From Fluviibacter sp039805725 (GTDB taxonomy: Bacteria > Pseudomonadota > Gammaproteobacteria > Burkholderiales > Rhodocyclaceae), in NCBI GenBank assembly GCA_039805725.1, contig JBDLTT010000004.1:1-55418 (forward strand): 55,418 bases of DNA. Direction: 5' to 3'. The notes below the pieces were generated by a model. It was not told where the DNA came from. It was given only the letters and a program-made list of their open reading frames with translations, and searched no databases. This document shows positions 24,200-33,938 of this stretch, piece after piece; position 1 is the first letter of the stretch, and each line of letters opens with the position of its first letter. A program made the position numbers and the translations under genes.

Positions 24200-26317
24200 T
24201 CAGGATTGTAACCGCTGCAGGAATGCAGCCTCGTCGAGAATCTCGATGCCGAGGCTCTGCGCCTTTGCCAACTTGGTGCCGGCCGCCTCGCCCGCCACCA
24301 CAAAACTGGTCTTTGCCGAAACCGAGCCGGCCACCTTGCCGCCCGCCGCTTCGACCATGGCCTTGGCGTCATCACGCGTCAACGTCGGCAAGGTACCGGT
24401 TAGCACGACGGTTTTGCCAGTCAGCAGCCCAGGGGTTGCGGCTACAGCGATGTCCTCCCAATGCACGCCGGCATTACGCAATCGTTGGATCACTTCCAGG
24501 TTATGAGGCTCGGCAAAAAAGGCCACGATGGAATCGGCGACCACAGGACCCACATCCGGCACCTGCATCAATCGATCCAGATCCGCCGACATCAAGGATT
24601 CCATCGAACCGAAATGACGGGCCAGATCCTTGGCGGTCTGCTCACCGACATTGCGTATTCCCAGCGCATAGATCAACCGTTCCAGTCGTGCCGCAGAGCT
24701 TTGGCGAATCGCCGCCACCAGATTTTCAGCCGATTTTTCGGCAAACCGGTCCAGTGCCACCAACTGCGGCACGGTCAACGCGTAGAGGTCGGCCGGGGAA
24801 TACACCAGTCCGGCTTCGACCAGCTGATCCACCACTTTTTCGCCTAGGCCTTCGATATCCATCGCCCGACGGGATGCATAGTGCTTCAGTGCTTGTTTGC
24901 GTTGCGCCGGACACACCAGACCACCGGTACAACGCGCGACCGCTTCGCCGGGGGGGAGTTCGACATGCGAGCCGCATTCAGGACAGACCTCCGGACAACG
25001 CATCACGGCATGGCGCGGTTGGCCGTCAGCGTCCAACGGGCGACGATCCGGCAATGCCGACACGACCTCGGGAATGACATCGCCCGCCCGGCGAACGATG
25101 ACGGTATCGCCTACACGAATGTCTTTGCGCGCAATCTCGATGAAGTTATGCAAGGTCGCATTGGTGACCGTCACCCCGCCAACGAAGACCGGCTCCAATC
25201 TGGCGACGGGCGTCACGGCGCCCGTTCGGCCAATTTGTACATCGATCCCCAAGACTTTGGACAACGCTTCTTCGGCCGGAAACTTGTGGGCAATCACAAA
25301 CCGCGGCGCCCGCGATACAAAGCCAAGACGCGCCTGTTGATCCAACCGGTTCACCTTGTACACCACACCATCGATGTCGTATGCAAGACCGGAACGTTTC
25401 TGCCCCATTTGGTCGTAGTAGGCCAATAGGCCGGGTGCGCCAGAGACAACGGCGCGCGTTTCCGCCACCCGGAAACCCAGTGTTGCCAACCAGGACAAAA
25501 TATCCGCCTGTGTTTTGGGCACTGCGGCATCGGTTAACGACCCCGATGCCAAATCGGCAATGCCATAAGCAAAAAAGGTCAGCGGTCGGCTGGCAGTAAT
25601 AGCAGAATCCAGCTGGCGCAGACTGCCTGCGGCGGCGTTTCGCGGGTTAGCGAAACGCTTCTCTCCGGCGGCTTCTTGCGCCGCATTCAATCGGGCAAAA
25701 TCTTCCCGCCGGATGAGCACCTCGCCGCGCACCTCAAATCGACCGGTGGGTGCGGGCGCGTTCAGGTGCAAAGGAATGCTGCGGATGGTACGCAGGTTCA
25801 AGGTGACGTCTTCACCGGTGGTGCCATCCCCACGGGTCGCGCCCTGCACGAAGCGGCGATCCTGATAAATGAGTGAAATCGCCAGGCCGTCGAACTTGGG
25901 TTCACAAGCGTAATCGATCGGCGGATCGGCAACCGACAACCCGAGACCGTCGCGACAGCGTTGATCAAACGCCTCGACCTCTTCTGGCGCAAAAGCATTA
26001 TTGATCGACAACATGGGCACGCGGTGCACCACCTGGTCAAACGATGAAAGCGGCGGCGCCCCCACGCGTTGCGTCGGCGAATCGTCCGTCACCAACGCCG
26101 GATGAGCTGCTTCAAGCGCTTCTAGTTCGCGGTAAAGGCGATCATATTCGGCATCGGGAACTTCGGGTGCATCGCAGACGTAATAGGCATGCGCATAGCG
26201 CTCTAGCAATTGGCGCAAATACTGGATCACTGCTGCCGGATCGTCACCATTTGGCATTGGGCCATCGGCTGACGCCGGTGTCTGCGGCGGCGCGTCGAAA
26301 TTAAACGCGTCCTGCAC
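24200..26317 (-). CDS. ligA: NAD-dependent DNA ligase
   Basis: LigA seals nicks using NAD. The 705-residue product has the Ia domain (YAYYV-like AHAYYVCDAPEVPDAEYDRL near 43-60), the adenylated lysine K141 in EPKFDG, the OB fold, a four-cysteine zinc finger (CPECGSHVEL and VARCTGGLVCPAQ), helix-hairpin-helix repeats, and a C-terminal BRCT domain (LLTGKTVVLTGTLPTLTRDDAKAMVEAAGGKV). It is the last gene of smc-zipA-ligA, nine bases after zipA. Confidence 0.98.
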   Translation of the reverse strand: MQDAFNFDAPPQTPASADGPMPNGDDPAAVIQYLRQLLERYAHAYYVCDAPEVPDAEYDRLYRELEALEAAHPALVTDDSPTQRVGAPPLSSFDQVVHRVPMLSINNAFAPEEVEAFDQRCRDGLGLSVADPPIDYACEPKFDGLAISLIYQDRRFVQGATRGDGTTGEDVTLNLRTIRSIPLHLNAPAPTGRFEVRGEVLIRREDFARLNAAQEAAGEKRFANPRNAAAGSLRQLDSAITASRPLTFFAYGIADLASGSLTDAAVPKTQADILSWLATLGFRVAETRAVVSGAPGLLAYYDQMGQKRSGLAYDIDGVVYKVNRLDQQARLGFVSRAPRFVIAHKFPAEEALSKVLGIDVQIGRTGAVTPVARLEPVFVGGVTVTNATLHNFIEIARKDIRVGDTVIVRRAGDVIPEVVSALPDRRPLDADGQPRHAVMRCPEVCPECGSHVELPPGEAVARCTGGLVCPAQRKQALKHYASRRAMDIEGLGEKVVDQLVEAGLVYSPADLYALTVPQLVALDRFAEKSAENLVAAIRQSSAARLERLIYALGIRNVGEQTAKDLARHFGSMESLMSADLDRLMQVPDVGPVVADSIVAFFAEPHNLEVIQRLRNAGVHWEDIAVAATPGLLTGKTVVLTGTLPTLTRDDAKAMVEAAGGKVAGSVSAKTSFVVAGEAAGTKLAKAQSLGIEILDEAAFLQRLQS

Positions 26318-26326
26318 GGCAATCCG

Positions 26327-27391
26327 TCAGGAAAAAAGTCGTCGTGCGAGCGGAGAGCCCGGCTCGATACCCTGAGCCTGCAGCATGGCCGCCAGGCGAA
26401 CGACCTGGTTCGACAGTAGCAGCATCCCCTCGTCACCAAGCAGACGACCCTCATCATCGACAATCTCGGCATCGAGTGCAGTCGCCAACGAACGCGCTTG
26501 TTCGAACATTTCGGCGACGACCAGATCCGGTCGCATCACGTGCGGAACGTCCATAATCAGGGAGACCAATCCTTGCCCGTCATCGGCCATAACCTGGAAA
26601 TCGATATCGCCATAGACATTCAACCGGGCAAGTGCCGGATAGGATCCTGACAAGCCAATCGCATTCAGCTTCGCCGGGAATTTCGGCACCATGGCACCTT
26701 TGTCGCGCGCCCGCAGGTTGAGGCTAATCAATGCGTCAACACGGGCACAAAAAACATCCAGGCTACTGGCACGCTCGAGGATGGTTGACTCCGACTCGAC
26801 CGACAAGCCGGCTGACAACATCTGTGCCAGACTTTCCACGGCCAGCACCCAGGCGTGCAAGGCATCGGGCGAGACCGGCCCACGCCGAGAAGCGAGCTGT
26901 AAGCGACAGCGAACGTTACTCACCAGCGCATCGGCAGGCAATTTGTCGGCCAGGTGCCAGGCATCGCCGGAATAACATTCGATGCGCTCGAAACGGTTCG
27001 CGCCCAGCTGTTCAATGGTGTCACGAATCGAGCCGGCTGACCGCGGCTCATAGAAACGCAGTGTAGCAATCGCATCGACCCAGGCTTCGACATCACTGAG
27101 TGTCGGCAATGGTTCCGATATCCCCTGCTCGTCTTTAACATCATTCAAACCAGGCTCGACCCTGTTCGATGGTTCTCCCACCATCCCTGCCAGAGCGGGT
27201 TCGTCCTGCGCCCATTGCGGCTCCTGACGCCCTTCGTCCGCCAGCCCGACCACGGTCTCCTCTGCGACCGGGGCAGCAGATTCCAAGCCGTGTGTTTTAC
27301 GATACTTACGCTCCAGCCAGCGGTTGTAGATCACCACCACCAGAATGGCGATCAGGCCAAGTCCCACCAGGCTCAATTGCAGTTCGTTCAT
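26327..27391 (-). CDS. zipA: Cell division protein ZipA
   Basis: The 354-residue protein starts with one membrane helix (about 4-22, LSLVGLGLIAILVVVIY) followed by basic residues, a variable linker rich in acidic residues (about 40-110), and a C-terminal domain (about 200-350) with MDVPHVMRPDLVVAEMFEQARSLATALDAEIVDDEGR, which matches the FtsZ-binding fold of ZipA. ZipA tethers FtsZ to the inner membrane. The start overlaps the smc stop by four bases. The smc-zipA-ligA order is common in gammaproteobacteria and found in betaproteobacteria. Linker divergence is the reason for less than full confidence. Confidence 0.85.
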   Translation of the reverse strand: MNELQLSLVGLGLIAILVVVIYNRWLERKYRKTHGLESAAPVAEETVVGLADEGRQEPQWAQDEPALAGMVGEPSNRVEPGLNDVKDEQGISEPLPTLSDVEAWVDAIATLRFYEPRSAGSIRDTIEQLGANRFERIECYSGDAWHLADKLPADALVSNVRCRLQLASRRGPVSPDALHAWVLAVESLAQMLSAGLSVESESTILERASSLDVFCARVDALISLNLRARDKGAMVPKFPAKLNAIGLSGSYPALARLNVYGDIDFQVMADDGQGLVSLIMDVPHVMRPDLVVAEMFEQARSLATALDAEIVDDEGRLLGDEGMLLLSNQVVRLAAMLQAQGIEPGSPLARRLFS

Positions 27392-30300
27392 GATGACGCC
27401 ACCGTCTTTTCACGCATTTGCAAGGCTTCTTCCATATCGACTTCCACGATTCGGGAAACACCAAATTCCTGCATCGTCACACCAACCAGCTGATTGCCCA
27501 TTTCCATGGCGATCTTGTTGTGACTGATGAACAGGAATTGGGTCTTGTCGGACATTCGCTTCACCATGTCGCAGAAGCGAACCGTGTTGGCATCATCCAG
27601 CGGCGCATCGACTTCATCCAGCAGGCAGAATGGCGCCGGATTCAGCTGGAACAGTGAGAACACGAGTGCGATCGCCGTCAGCGTCTTTTCACCGCCGGAT
27701 AGCAGATGGATGGTCGAGTTCTTCTTACCCGGCGGTTGCGCCATCACCTGCACACCGGCATCGAGAATCTCGTCGCCGGTCATAATCAAGCGCGCCTCAC
27801 CGCCACCAAAAAGCGTCGGGAATAGGGAACCAAAGTGCTGATTCACCAAATCAAACGTTTCCTGCAGCAAGGCACGCGTTTCTTTGTCGATGCGGCGGAT
27901 AGCGTTTTCCAGGGTCTCCATGGCACGCACCAGATCGTCGGACTGGGCATCGAGAAATGTCTTACGCTCCTGCGCCGAGTTCAACTCCACCAGCGCCGCC
28001 AGGTTAACCGGGCCCATGGCTTCGATCTCGCGCTGCAGCCGGGTAATGGCGCTCTGCAGCGGCGCGGGCTTGAGGTCACCCACGTTCTGCAGCAACGATT
28101 CAATCTGCTCGGCCGTGCAGCCGGCTTCGGTGAGCAGGCCTTCAAACTGCGCTGCGGCAAGTTCGGCGGCCTGCAGCTTCAGCTGATGATCATTGATACG
28201 CGCCCGCACCGGTTCCAGCTGTTGCTCCATACGCAGACGGTTCTCTTCCTGTGCACGTAATGCGCCCGCATGGCTCTCGGCCGTATCGCGGATTGCGGCC
28301 AGCGCCTGCTCACGTTCACCGCGCAACATCAGTGCCGCTTCGAGTTTCTCGCGCAATTCATCGCCATCGGCACCCTCGAGCTCTGCCCTGGCCTGCGTCA
28401 TGCCATCGTCGATACGTCGACACTCATCCACCGACAAACGACTCTGGGTATGCAGATCGTCCAGGCGAGTCTGGCACTCTCGGCACGAGAACTCGGCTTC
28501 TTGTACTTCACGCTCGACCTTGACCAGCGCATCACGTGCGTCACGCAAGGCGCGGCTGGCAGTTTCACGCACCGAGAGTCGTTCGGTCAGCGATGTCTGT
28601 GCAACAGCGACCGATCCTTCTAGGTTCTGCAATAGCGCCGACATCTCGTCGAGCCGCGCCACTTCCCCGGCACGTTCGTTACTGAGTTCTTCCTGCGCAG
28701 CCTTCAGTGTTTTGTGGCGCTCTTCATAATGCCGGATCGTCTGCACCAGTCGTTCGTGTTCCATCGTACGGCTCGACAGTTCACTCTGTGCCGTTTGCGA
28801 CTGCTGCCGCAAGGCTTCGAGGGTCTGACGCGCCAAACGCAATCTTTCACGCGCTGCCTCGACCTCATGCGTCGCCGATTCGGCCGGCGCGCTCAGTTCG
28901 GTGACACGCGCCTCTGTGCTTTCCAGCTCCTGCTGACGTTCGAGCAGGCCATGATCCGCCGCATCCGGGGCAAAGAACGTCACGCTGTATCGATCCAGCA
29001 AATGACCTTCCTGCGTTACAACCGTTTCACCAGCCGCCAGCGTTGACTGCAACGCACGTGCTGCCGCCAGCGTCGGCGCGACACGGATACTGGCCAGCCA
29101 CTGGGCGAGGATTGGTTTCAGCCCATCTTCCAGACAGTCGATCTTGTGCAGGAGCGCATCCGAAGTCACGACCACCGCGTTACCCTCTGCGCCGGATAAC
29201 AACAGCGTCACACGTAACCCTGGGGGTTCAGCGAACCACCGGTCGAGATCCGGTAGATTCTGTTGGCCACAGGCCACGGCCTTCAAGCGGTCTCGCAGCA
29301 CGGCCTCGACAGCCAGCTCCCAACCCTGAGCAACGCGAATCTGCTGCCAGAGCGCGGGACGATCCTGCAGACCCGCCTTTTTCAGCCAGTCCGGCAGGCT
29401 ACCGGTCGCCTGCACACGCTCTTGTAACTGCTTCAGCGCCTGATGGCGGGCTTGAACACGGGTCAATTCTGCCTGCAGCTCGCGTTGATGATCGCTGGCA
29501 GCCTGAAGCGCCTGCTCGGCATCGTGCACGGCCTGTTCAGCAACCGTCTGTTGTTCCTGCAATTCGGCCAGCGCCATACCCGCTGCTTCACGCGCTTCTG
29601 CCAGAACCTGCAACTGTTCGGTATCGGGCGGCGTCAGTGCCGCTTCATCGCGTGACAGCCGTTCAATCTGTTGATCGATGCGCGCCAGATGTCGTTCAGC
29701 GTTAGCACGATTCGCCTGCGCCACTTGCAGTCGTTGCTCAAGACCGGAAAGCTCGCCACGGAACTGGCTCGCCTGCGCCTGCGCTTCACGCTCGGCGTCT
29801 TCGAACGCCGGCAGACCTTCTTGCGCCCCCGCCAGCCGCTCCTGCGCCTGCGCCAGGCGTAGTGCCGCATGTTCCTGCAGCTCGGTCCAGCGCACCAGGT
29901 CTTCCTCCGCCTGTGCCTGCCGCGTCTGCCAGCTTTGCTTCTCGGCCGCCAGTTGCGTCAAACGGGATTCAAGATTGCGGCGTGTTTCCTGACGATGACG
30001 GATATCGGCCTCAATCGTGGCGACTTCAGCGTTAATGCTGAAGAATGCGCTCTGCGCTGTCTGCACCGCATCGTTGGCCGTGTAATACGCCTCACGCAGC
30101 GTTTCGAGCTCAGCTTCAATGTTCCGCTGACGGGCAACAGTTTCTTCCAGTTCAATCTGCGCTGCCGATAACCCCGCCGACAGCGTCACGGCATCCGTGC
30201 GCCCTTCGAGCAAACGCACCGACCACAGCTGCTGCTGTGTGCCCATCAACTCTGCCTGCAGACTTTGATAGCGCTCGGCGACTTCGGCCTGGCTTTCCAG

Positions 30301-30921
30301 GCGACTGATCTGGGTGCCCAGTTCCTGACGGATATCTTCCAGACGCGCCAGATTTTCCCGGGTATCGGCCAGACGACCTTCGGTTTCCTTGCGCCGCTCC
30401 TTATAACGCGTGACGCCGGCCGCCTCTTCCAGGAAGACGCGCAACTCCTCGGGCTTCGCTTCGATAATGCGCGACACGGTGCCCTGCCCAATGATCGCGT
30501 AGGCGCGCGGCCCCAGGCCGGTCCCCATGAACAGGTCGGTCACATCCTTGCGGCGCACCTTGAGGTTGTTAATAAAGTAATCGGACTGACCATTGCGGGT
30601 CAGCACACGCTTCACCGACAGTTCGGCATACTGGGACCACTGACCCACAGCCCGCCCCAGGCTATTATCGAAGACCATTTCAACGCTGGCGCGCGATACC
30701 GGTTTGCGACTGGTTGTGCCGTTAAAAATGACATCCTGCATCGATTCGCCGCGCAGCTCGGTGGCGCGGGACTCACCCAACACCCAGCGAACCGCGTCAA
30801 TGATGTTGGACTTACCGCAGCCGTTGGGGCCGACCACACCGATCAACTGACCCGGCAATTCAACCTGGGTAGGATCGACAAACGATTTGAAACCGGCGAG
30901 TTTGAGCTTATTAAGACGCAT
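27388..30921 (-). CDS. smc: Chromosome segregation ATPase SMC
   Basis: SMC with ScpA and ScpB condenses and aligns the chromosome. The product begins MRLNKLKLAGFKSFVDPTQVELP, with Walker A GPNGCGKSN at 31-39, two long coiled coils (about 170-500 and 650-1020), a hinge (about 520-640, around LPDWLKKAGLQDRPALW), and the C-terminal signature HLLSGGEKTLTAIALVFS followed by Walker B CLLDEVDAPLDDANT. The frame stays open to 31092, but the extension is not SMC-like, so I use the ATG at 30921 (1177 residues). ScpA and ScpB are not in the window. Confidence 0.96.
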   Translation of the reverse strand: MRLNKLKLAGFKSFVDPTQVELPGQLIGVVGPNGCGKSNIIDAVRWVLGESRATELRGESMQDVIFNGTTSRKPVSRASVEMVFDNSLGRAVGQWSQYAELSVKRVLTRNGQSDYFINNLKVRRKDVTDLFMGTGLGPRAYAIIGQGTVSRIIEAKPEELRVFLEEAAGVTRYKERRKETEGRLADTRENLARLEDIRQELGTQISRLESQAEVAERYQSLQAELMGTQQQLWSVRLLEGRTDAVTLSAGLSAAQIELEETVARQRNIEAELETLREAYYTANDAVQTAQSAFFSINAEVATIEADIRHRQETRRNLESRLTQLAAEKQSWQTRQAQAEEDLVRWTELQEHAALRLAQAQERLAGAQEGLPAFEDAEREAQAQASQFRGELSGLEQRLQVAQANRANAERHLARIDQQIERLSRDEAALTPPDTEQLQVLAEAREAAGMALAELQEQQTVAEQAVHDAEQALQAASDHQRELQAELTRVQARHQALKQLQERVQATGSLPDWLKKAGLQDRPALWQQIRVAQGWELAVEAVLRDRLKAVACGQQNLPDLDRWFAEPPGLRVTLLLSGAEGNAVVVTSDALLHKIDCLEDGLKPILAQWLASIRVAPTLAAARALQSTLAAGETVVTQEGHLLDRYSVTFFAPDAADHGLLERQQELESTEARVTELSAPAESATHEVEAARERLRLARQTLEALRQQSQTAQSELSSRTMEHERLVQTIRHYEERHKTLKAAQEELSNERAGEVARLDEMSALLQNLEGSVAVAQTSLTERLSVRETASRALRDARDALVKVEREVQEAEFSCRECQTRLDDLHTQSRLSVDECRRIDDGMTQARAELEGADGDELREKLEAALMLRGEREQALAAIRDTAESHAGALRAQEENRLRMEQQLEPVRARINDHQLKLQAAELAAAQFEGLLTEAGCTAEQIESLLQNVGDLKPAPLQSAITRLQREIEAMGPVNLAALVELNSAQERKTFLDAQSDDLVRAMETLENAIRRIDKETRALLQETFDLVNQHFGSLFPTLFGGGEARLIMTGDEILDAGVQVMAQPPGKKNSTIHLLSGGEKTLTAIALVFSLFQLNPAPFCLLDEVDAPLDDANTVRFCDMVKRMSDKTQFLFISHNKIAMEMGNQLVGVTMQEFGVSRIVEVDMEEALQMREKTVASS

Positions 30922-30933
30922 AAATTCTGTTTT

Positions 30934-30948
30934 CGCCTCACAAAGGCG
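30934..30948. repeat. Small hairpin in the smc leader
   Basis: CGCCT (30934-30938) and AGGCG (30944-30948) form a five-pair stem with a five-base loop, 12 bases upstream of the smc ATG. It could influence translation of smc, but short hairpins like this also occur by chance. Confidence 0.25.
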
Positions 30949-30979
30949 ATAATCGGACGGGCAGATCAGAAAAACAGCG

Positions 30980-31008
30980 CTGAACTGCCAATAAAGGCTG
31001 CTTATAAT
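30980..31008 (+). promoter_or_regulatory. Likely promoter of queF
   Basis: A consensus -10 box TATAAT (31003-31008) has the weak -35 candidate CTGAAC (30980-30985) at 17 bases. The start codon of queF is 37 bases further on. I see no preQ1 riboswitch in the short leader. Confidence 0.5.
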
Positions 31009-31045
31009 ATCAGTTGAACCACCCCAAACATCACGCGAAACGAAC

Positions 31046-31465
31046 ATGAGCACGCAACCAAGCAAGACGCTGGAAACTTTTCCGAACCCCACGCCTCAAC
31101 GCGACTTCATTATTCATATGGAAGTCCCTGAATTTACTTGTCTTTGCCCCAAAACCGGGCAACCGGACTTCGCCACACTGATCCTGGATTACATCCCGGA
31201 TAACCTGTGCGTGGAGCTCAAAAGCCTCAAGCTGTACATGTGGAGCTTTCGCGACGAAGGCGCTTTTCATGAGGCCGTGACCAACCGTATTCTTGACGAC
31301 CTGGTCCGGGCCACGGAACCCCGGTTCATGCGACTGACCGCCAAGTTCTACGTTCGTGGCGGCGTTTTCACCACCGTCATCGCCGAACACCGCAAGCCGG
31401 GCTGGCAACAGGCCACGCCCGTCACCCTGATCGACGTCCCCAGCCAGGCCAGCACGCGCGGCTAA
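31046..31465 (+). CDS. queF: NADPH-dependent 7-cyano-7-deazaguanine reductase, unimodular
   Basis: QueF reduces preQ0 to preQ1 in queuosine synthesis. The 139-residue length marks the short, unimodular type (YkvM-like). The sequence PEFTCLCPKTGQPDFA carries the catalytic cysteine C34 and the following aspartate D41, and ELKSLKLYMWSFRDEGAFHEAVTNRI is the QueF motif. It is a single gene divergent from smc. Other queuosine genes are not in this window. Confidence 0.96.
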   Translation: MSTQPSKTLETFPNPTPQRDFIIHMEVPEFTCLCPKTGQPDFATLILDYIPDNLCVELKSLKLYMWSFRDEGAFHEAVTNRILDDLVRATEPRFMRLTAKFYVRGGVFTTVIAEHRKPGWQQATPVTLIDVPSQASTRG

Positions 31466-31501
31466 CCCATTGATACTGTTCTAGTCACCAGCGAGGTTCT
31501 T

Positions 31502-31876
31502 ATGAACAAGCAGACCATCCAATCCGCCATCATTGCCGCTTGCCTCACCGGCGCGGGCCTGGCTCAGGCCGCCAACATGGCGTTCATGATGGATCAGGCC
31601 ATGTCGCGCTTTAACGAGCAGGACGCCCAATTCTTTAATGAAGCCTCCGCCAAAGCGCTGGCGGCTAAAGACGGCACCCCCGTCCGCTGGAGCAACCCGG
31701 CTTCGGGTGCGTTTGGAACGCTGACCCCCTATCCCGATCCGCAAAAAAATCCGGATTGCCGCGAAATCCATATGGAAAACGTTGCAGAGAACGTGAAGAG
31801 CGCTGGCTATTACCGGTTTTGCAAACGCAGCGATGGCTCGTGGCAGCCGGTAATGTCATCACAAAACAAGCGCTAA
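31502..31876 (+). CDS. Small exported protein, resembling RT0821/Lpp0805 surface-protein domain
   Basis: A 124-residue product with a clear signal peptide (MNKQTIQSAIIAACLTGAG, cleavage near AQA-ANMA). The mature part has the pattern DGTPVRWSNPASGAFGTLTPYP, a cysteine in NPDCREI, and YRFCKRSDGSWQPV. This resembles the C-terminal domain of 17-kDa-antigen-like surface proteins named after Rickettsia and Legionella members. The two cysteines could form a disulfide. Molecular function is unknown. It lies 36 bases behind queF and may share its transcript by read-through. Confidence 0.6.
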   Translation: MNKQTIQSAIIAACLTGAGLAQAANMAFMMDQAMSRFNEQDAQFFNEASAKALAAKDGTPVRWSNPASGAFGTLTPYPDPQKNPDCREIHMENVAENVKSAGYYRFCKRSDGSWQPVMSSQNKR

Positions 31877-31897
31877 CGATAGATTCGTCAGGTTCGG

Positions 31898-33274
31898 TCA
31901 GACCAGGTCGCGCCGCCTGGCCGACTGCACCCAGAGCAAGAGTCCAACCAGCCCCAAAGCGGCCAACAGCGTCGCCAGGAGCGCGGCACACCAGAACCCC
32001 GCGGCACCCATCGGCAAGACACCGATCACAGGCAGGCCGCTAAAGGCCAATACATAGCCGCCACCCAGGCCCACCAGCCAGAATGCGGCCAGGTGTACGC
32101 CCAGTGGCACAAAAGTGACGTGATAACCGCGTAGCGCGAACCCGGCAACCGTCTGCAGTGCGTCAAACAACTGATAGGCCGCCACGTACCCGATCAGGCC
32201 AACCGCCACGCCAATGACGGCCGGATCCGGCGACCCGAGCCCAGCCAAGGGCTCCCGAAATACCCAGAGCAGCGCCCCCAGTAACAAGGCACCGCCCGCT
32301 GCCACGATGAAAGCGCTGCGCGACAACGCTTCGGCACCCAGGATATCTCGCCCGCCATCGGCCTGTCCGACCAGTGCTGCGGTCGCCGTGCCCACCGCCA
32401 GCGGGAACATGTAGACCATCGCTGAGATATTCGCGACGATGCGGTGTCCCGCCAGAATTTCTGGCCCGAGTCGGGCGATAAAGATCGCCATCAGGGTAAA
32501 CGCGGAAATTTCTACAAAATACGACAAGCCCATCGGCACCCCGATCCGCAGCAAATGTTTCTGCGTCGGTAGATCCGGGCGTCCCGGCCATAGACCAACG
32601 TCCTGCATCAAATGGCGGTAATAGGGACTACGCCAGAGCACCAGCAGGCCGGTTAAACAAATCACCCAGGCCAGCACCGCCTGCGAGCTCGCTGCACCAA
32701 TGGCGCCCAGACCCAAACCAAAGGTCATACCGCCGATCGTTATACTGTCAGCCAGGATCGGCGCCAACAAGGCATGGCCTGCCGTTTGCGCCAGGCTAAG
32801 CCACATCAGCGGACGAGTCCGCCCGACACCACCGGCAATGGCATGGAACGCCCGGTAGCCTAATGACGCCGGCAAAGAAAAGGCCAGAACGCTCAGATAA
32901 TCGGCCGTCACTGCCGCCACCGGCGCCGGCAACTCGGCAAATGCGATCATCCAGTCGGGAAAGCATAGAATCAGATCACCGATCAACGCCAATAACAGCA
33001 CCAGCCAGAATGCCTGACGGATCAATTGCGCCGCACCAACAGCATCATTCTTACCCAAGCGGTGCGCCAGACTCGGCAGAATGGCCTGGACTACACCAGA
33101 TAGCGCCAGCGCGAGGGAGACATAAATACTGGCGCCTACCGCCAGCGCCGCCAGATCGTCGGTGCCTGCCCGCCCTACGACGATGGTATCGATCGCCATC
33201 ATGCCGATCGTGGCCAGTTGCGCCACCAGCACCGGCCAGGCTAAACGGCTCAAGCGGGAGAATGGCCGTGTCAT
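31898..33274 (-). CDS. MATE-family multidrug efflux transporter
   Basis: A polytopic membrane protein of about 458 residues with 12 predicted helices in two related halves, starting MTRPFSRLSRLAWPVLVAQLATIGMMAIDTIVVGRAG, the usual N-terminus of NorM-type exporters; the first helix of the second half reads IGVPMGLSYFVEISAF. Such proteins export cationic drugs by Na+ or H+ antiport. The frame is open to 33307, but the ATG at 33274 sits four bases behind the upstream gene and gives the typical start. The substrate cannot be told. Confidence 0.9.
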   Translation of the reverse strand: MTRPFSRLSRLAWPVLVAQLATIGMMAIDTIVVGRAGTDDLAALAVGASIYVSLALALSGVVQAILPSLAHRLGKNDAVGAAQLIRQAFWLVLLLALIGDLILCFPDWMIAFAELPAPVAAVTADYLSVLAFSLPASLGYRAFHAIAGGVGRTRPLMWLSLAQTAGHALLAPILADSITIGGMTFGLGLGAIGAASSQAVLAWVICLTGLLVLWRSPYYRHLMQDVGLWPGRPDLPTQKHLLRIGVPMGLSYFVEISAFTLMAIFIARLGPEILAGHRIVANISAMVYMFPLAVGTATAALVGQADGGRDILGAEALSRSAFIVAAGGALLLGALLWVFREPLAGLGSPDPAVIGVAVGLIGYVAAYQLFDALQTVAGFALRGYHVTFVPLGVHLAAFWLVGLGGGYVLAFSGLPVIGVLPMGAAGFWCAALLATLLAALGLVGLLLWVQSARRRDLV

Positions 33275-33278
33275 TGTT

Positions 33279-33938
33279 TCAGGCCCGATCGATATAACGG
33301 GCGGCATCGAACATCACCACCTGCTCTGGTCGATACACGACGAGCACCGTCAGCAACATGCCGGTGAGCCAGGCTTCCGAAAACGCCACCAGCAACCAGT
33401 AGGACGCAAAGTCTTCCAGCATGCCGCCCCAGGGGTAGATCTGCATCAACCAGAGCATGCCGGCGAGGGTCCAACCCGTCAGCAATACAACACCGGCACT
33501 CGAGAAAAAACCGCCGACAAAAATAAACACGAAAATATTGCTTGGCAGCTTGCTCACCAGATGCGCAAACAGCCGGCTAATCAAGACGGGCCAGAAAACC
33601 AGCAAACACGCGTTAAGACCCAACAACATCCATTCGGCGTGCATCGTCAGACACACCGAAACCAGCGCCAAGCTGAGCGGCACCACGGCGAGCGCCGGGC
33701 CAAATACCAGCGTACACAGCATGGCGCCCAGCAGATGCAGAGACAGGCCGGGCAAGGTGCCCGCACGGATGTGCCAAAGCACGATCAATGCAACCGCGGC
33801 GATCAGCAACGGCAGCCAAGGCACGGCGCTGTTCATCGTCTGACGCCGCACGTCGCGCATTACCCTTAGATAGCCGAGCGCAGCAAGCAACCAGCCGACA
33901 ATGCTCCAGCTCAGATCACCATTAGAATCAGGAATCAT
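33279..33938 (-). CDS. CbiM-like integral membrane protein (ECF-type permease family)
   Basis: The ATG at 33938, with CAGGAAA in front, gives 219 residues and about six to seven hydrophobic segments. The region GLSLHLLGAMLCTLVFGPALAVVPLSLALV resembles the conserved core of CbiM/COG3235-type proteins of cobalt and nickel transporters. The N-terminal histidine motif of true CbiM is absent, and no CbiN, CbiQ or ATPase gene is adjacent, so a metal uptake role is only a suggestion. The gene overlaps the end of the AbiEii-like gene by eleven bases. The frame continues to 34070, but that part is basic and unlike the family. Confidence 0.6.
   Translation of the reverse strand: MIPDSNGDLSWSIVGWLLAALGYLRVMRDVRRQTMNSAVPWLPLLIAAVALIVLWHIRAGTLPGLSLHLLGAMLCTLVFGPALAVVPLSLALVSVCLTMHAEWMLLGLNACLLVFWPVLISRLFAHLVSKLPSNIFVFIFVGGFFSSAGVVLLTGWTLAGMLWLMQIYPWGGMLEDFASYWLLVAFSEAWLTGMLLTVLVVYRPEQVVMFDAARYIDRA

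Noticed and set aside
23959..25077. 372-residue open frame on the plus strand opposite galU and ligA
   Set aside because: Arginine- and proline-rich composition typical of an antisense frame in GC-rich genes; it crosses two well-supported genes.
31009..31045. preQ1 riboswitch before queF
   Set aside because: The leader after the -10 box is about 30 bases and lacks the hairpin plus A-rich tail of preQ1 aptamers.
30922..31092. N-terminal extension of smc by 57 codons
   Set aside because: The extension would cross the queF promoter and start codon and has no SMC features; the ATG at 30921 gives the standard N-terminus.
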